Below the pieces are notes generated by a model. The model ran no database searches, was not told where the DNA came from, and was given only the letters and a program-made list of their open reading frames with translations. Positions 61,759-64,000 of a stretch of 64,000 nucleotides of DNA are shown in pieces (position 1 is the stretch's first letter; every line of letters starts with the position of its first letter). The stretch covers positions 177,062 through 241,061 of the forward strand of contig NZ_JACVEL010000006.1 of NCBI RefSeq assembly GCF_014518315.1, written 5' to 3'. Origin of the DNA: Taishania pollutisoli. GTDB taxonomy: Bacteria; Bacteroidota; Bacteroidia; Flavobacteriales_D; Crocinitomicaceae. A program made the translations under genes and the position numbers.

Positions 61759-63852
61759 ATGGCAGAAGCGACCGTTAAGAAACAAAATTCTAAGAGTACA
61801 ACAGAAAAGGAAACCTTGTTGAAAGCATTCGAATTAATGGCTACCGCAAAAACATTGGCCGAAAAATACGAGGCAAACAAAGAGGTTACTGCTAAGTACG
61901 TACACGCTACTTCCCGGGGACATGAGGCAATTCAATTAGCCGTTGGAATGCAGTTGTTGCCTCAGGATTGGGTAGCTCCTTACTATCGCGACGACAGCAT
62001 TTTACTTGGAATAGGTATGACTCCTTATGAGTTAATGTTACAGGTATTTGCCAAAAAAGATGATCCGTTTTCGGGGGGAAGAACTTATTATTCGCATCCT
62101 TCTCTAAAACGTGATAATATGCCTAAAATACCTCATCAATCTTCCGCTACGGGAATGCAGGCCATTCCCACAACCGGTGTAGCGATGGGAATTCAATACA
62201 AAGAACAACAAGGTCTGGCAGAAAATTTCGGAGATAACAAACCCGTGGTAGTTTGCTCACTGGGTGACGCATCTTGTACAGAAGGTGAAGTCTCGGAAGC
62301 ATTCCAGATGGCCGCATTGAAACAATACCCGATTGTTTTCCTGGTTCAGGACAATGGTTGGGATATTTCTGCAAATGCCGCTGAAACGCGCGCGCAGGAT
62401 ATTACACAATATGCACAAGGCTTTAACGGCCTGGAAGTTCGCACCATTGACGGTTCGGATTTCGATCTGTCATATCAGACAGTAAAAGAAGTTTTTGACC
62501 TGGTGAGAAAAGAACGTCGTCCGTTTATTATTCATGCGAAAGTTCCACTACTTGGTCACCACACATCAGGTGTTAGAAAAGAATGGTACCGTGATGACCT
62601 GGAAGAAGCAGCAAAACGCGATCCATATCCTAAATTGGTTGCCAAACTTATGTCAATGGGCGTAGGTGAAGACGTGCTGGATGAGATGGAAGATAAGGTG
62701 CGGCAATTAGTGGATGCTGATTATGACCGTGCACTGAATGCGGAAGATCCGACTCCTGAATCTGTAACTGATTTTATATTTGCTCCGTCACCTGTAACAG
62801 AGGAAAAAGGGGAACGCGAACCGAAAGGAAAGAAAAAAACCGTTATGGTTGACGCTGCCTTGTTTGCCGTACGGGAAATCATGTCCAAACATCCTGAATC
62901 TCTTTTGTATGGACAAGATGTCGGCGGACGTTTAGGCGGAGTATTCCGAGAAGCGGCAACATTGGCTCAGCAATTCGGTGACGAACGTGTTTTCAACACC
63001 CCCATCCAGGAGGCATTTATCATAGGTTCTACTGTTGGGATGTCAGCCGTAGGCTTAAAACCCATTGTAGAGGTTCAGTTTGCCGACTACATCTGGCCGG
63101 GATTGAACCAATTATTCACAGAAGTTTCCCGTTCTTATTACCTTTCAAACGGTAAATGGCCTGTAAGCTGCATTATCCGGGTTCCGATCGGAGCATATGG
63201 TTCCGGTGGACCTTACCACTCTTCAAGTGTGGAATCTGTTCTGACAAATATCCGCGGTGTTAAAACCGTTTATCCGTCAACAGGAGCAGATTTGAAAGGT
63301 TTAATGAAAGCTGCTTTCTATGACCCCAATCCTGTTGTCATTTTAGAACACAAAGGACTCTACTGGTCAAAAATTAAAGGCACCGAAGGAGCAATGTCTA
63401 TCGAGCCGGATGAAGAATACATTATACCGATTGGAAAGGGACGCATTGTGCAACATGCAGATGAAACTGCTGTGAAGAAAGGAGAATCATGTGTTGTAAT
63501 CACATACGGACGTGGTGTTTACTGGACGCTGGAAGCATGTGCTACATTCAAGGATAAAGTAGAAATCGTAGATTTACGAACGCTCCACCCACTGGATTTT
63601 GACCTGATCAACGAAACGGCAAAAAAACATGGAAAAGTATTGTTGGTAACAGAAGAATCGATCGAAGCATCATTTACGCTTGGATTGGCCGGAAGAATTC
63701 AACGAGACAATTTCAAAGCATTGGATGCGCCGGTCGCAATTGTCGGGTCGGTTGATACACCTGCAATACCGTTGAACTCAACGCTGGAAGCAACATTGTT
63801 GCCAAATGCTGAAAAAGTAAGAACGGCTCTGGAGGAGTTATTGCATTTTTAA
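61759..63852 (+). CDS. 2-oxoisovalerate (branched-chain 2-oxoacid) dehydrogenase E1, alpha-beta fusion
   Basis: A 697-aa thiamine-diphosphate enzyme that oxidatively decarboxylates branched-chain 2-oxo acids and passes the acyl group to E2. The alpha half has SRGHEAIQLAVG and the TPP motif GDASCTEGEVSEAF followed by VFLVQDNGWDIS. The beta half begins near VDAALFAVREIMSKHPE, with GQDVGGRLGGVF, TPIQEAFIIG and GAYGSGGPYHSSS. The two chains are separate in most bacteria, but the fusion is usual in Bacteroidota. E2 and E3 are not in this window. Confidence 0.92.
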   Translation: MAEATVKKQNSKSTTEKETLLKAFELMATAKTLAEKYEANKEVTAKYVHATSRGHEAIQLAVGMQLLPQDWVAPYYRDDSILLGIGMTPYELMLQVFAKKDDPFSGGRTYYSHPSLKRDNMPKIPHQSSATGMQAIPTTGVAMGIQYKEQQGLAENFGDNKPVVVCSLGDASCTEGEVSEAFQMAALKQYPIVFLVQDNGWDISANAAETRAQDITQYAQGFNGLEVRTIDGSDFDLSYQTVKEVFDLVRKERRPFIIHAKVPLLGHHTSGVRKEWYRDDLEEAAKRDPYPKLVAKLMSMGVGEDVLDEMEDKVRQLVDADYDRALNAEDPTPESVTDFIFAPSPVTEEKGEREPKGKKKTVMVDAALFAVREIMSKHPESLLYGQDVGGRLGGVFREAATLAQQFGDERVFNTPIQEAFIIGSTVGMSAVGLKPIVEVQFADYIWPGLNQLFTEVSRSYYLSNGKWPVSCIIRVPIGAYGSGGPYHSSSVESVLTNIRGVKTVYPSTGADLKGLMKAAFYDPNPVVILEHKGLYWSKIKGTEGAMSIEPDEEYIIPIGKGRIVQHADETAVKKGESCVVITYGRGVYWTLEACATFKDKVEIVDLRTLHPLDFDLINETAKKHGKVLLVTEESIEASFTLGLAGRIQRDNFKALDAPVAIVGSVDTPAIPLNSTLEATLLPNAEKVRTALEELLHF

Positions 63853-63872
63853 TACGAGAAATACTAAAATAG

Positions 63873-63906
63873 AAAACTCCGTAGAATATACTCTGCGGAG
63901 TTTTTT
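63873..63906 (+). terminator. Intrinsic terminator after the E1 gene
   Basis: AAAACTCCG (63873-63881) pairs with CGGAGTTTT (63896-63904), extended by TAGA/TCTG, and followed by TTTTTT. Confidence 0.85.
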
Positions 63907-63923
63907 ATGGTCTTTATGATCAA

Positions 63924-64000
63924 TAATATCGTAATATCGTAATATCGTAATATCGTAATATCGTAATATCGTAATATCGTAATATCGTAATATCGTAATA
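63924..64000. repeat. 8-bp tandem repeat (TAATATCG), cut by the window edge
   Basis: TAATATCG repeats head to tail nine times plus a partial unit to the last base, with no variation seen. The true length is unknown because it leaves the window. It shares its ATATCG core with the palindromes at 30694 and 52935, and lies just past the E1 terminator. Confidence 0.9.

Noticed and set aside
1..64000. tRNA, rRNA, integrase, insertion sequence or prophage genes
   Set aside because: None was seen: no transposase or integrase motifs in the frames and no cloverleaf-like segment in the gaps between genes.

Overview
The window is a chromosomal stretch from a member of the Bacteroidota, most likely a Flavobacteriales/Crocinitomicaceae relative of Fluviicola. 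This is inferred from several type IX secretion (T9SS) C-terminal sorting domains, Bacteroidota-type TAnnTTTG -7 promoter boxes upstream of many genes, DUF4301 and DUF5686 proteins, a fused E1 alpha/beta dehydrogenase and a 47-bp-repeat type II-C CRISPR locus. No rRNA, tRNA, integrase or transposase gene was seen.

Layout. 1-5.8 kb: leftward housekeeping genes (nadD, gmk, yicC-like, a GlsB-like membrane protein, rlmN, a Rossmann reductase, an O-methyltransferase). 5.8-7.2 kb: a DUF4301 protein. 7.28-14.83 kb: a complete type II-C CRISPR-Cas locus. A leftward tracrRNA precedes cas9; then come cas9, the wreck of a RhuM-Fic gene, cas1, cas2 and an array of 15 intact repeats plus one half repeat. 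A 21-nt anti-repeat and a hairpin plus T-run before cas2 both indicate that the array is read leftward, against the cas genes. The half repeat at the far end keeps the part that could act as promoter and has lost the part that pairs with tracrRNA. Spacer 9 carries an 11-nt anti-repeat mimic.

15-24 kb: a secreted protein, a Crp/Fnr regulator, then a rightward train of 15 small genes built from three recurrent folds (VOC, SRPBCC, DUF1801) plus DUF1697, DUF6265-YciI and DUF4199 proteins; one VOC gene has a 1-base frameshift in a T5 run. 24-30.5 kb: T9SS-exported proteins, including a 14-repeat FG-GAP protein, and one membrane protein. 30.7-32.5 kb: a two-gene leftward unit resembling steroid 5-alpha-reductase and 3-beta-HSD. 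32.6-41.6 kb: an L,D-transpeptidase lipoprotein, a second lipoprotein, a small acidic protein and a 2041-aa alpha-2-macroglobulin lipoprotein. 41.8-45.9 kb: nucleotide-sugar genes (UXS-like, WbpD-, WbpB- and WbpA-like) for an amino-sugar uronic acid in a surface glycan, without an aminotransferase. 46-47.3 kb: tcdA and a short TatD protein. 47.4-51.5 kb: two POT peptide symporters. 51.6-63.9 kb: map, a membrane protein, a nitronate monooxygenase-like protein, a small membrane protein, a DUF5686 protein, a LuxC-like acyl-CoA reductase, ribD, a TPR protein, a T9SS esterase and a branched-chain 2-oxoacid dehydrogenase E1 fusion.

Two families of intergenic palindromes recur: one based on ATATCG/CGATAT (30.7, 52.9 kb, with a related 8-bp tandem repeat running off the right edge) and one based on ATGATCAATT (41.7 and 43.5 kb). 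The only gene-free stretch over 300 bases is the CRISPR array with its flanks.
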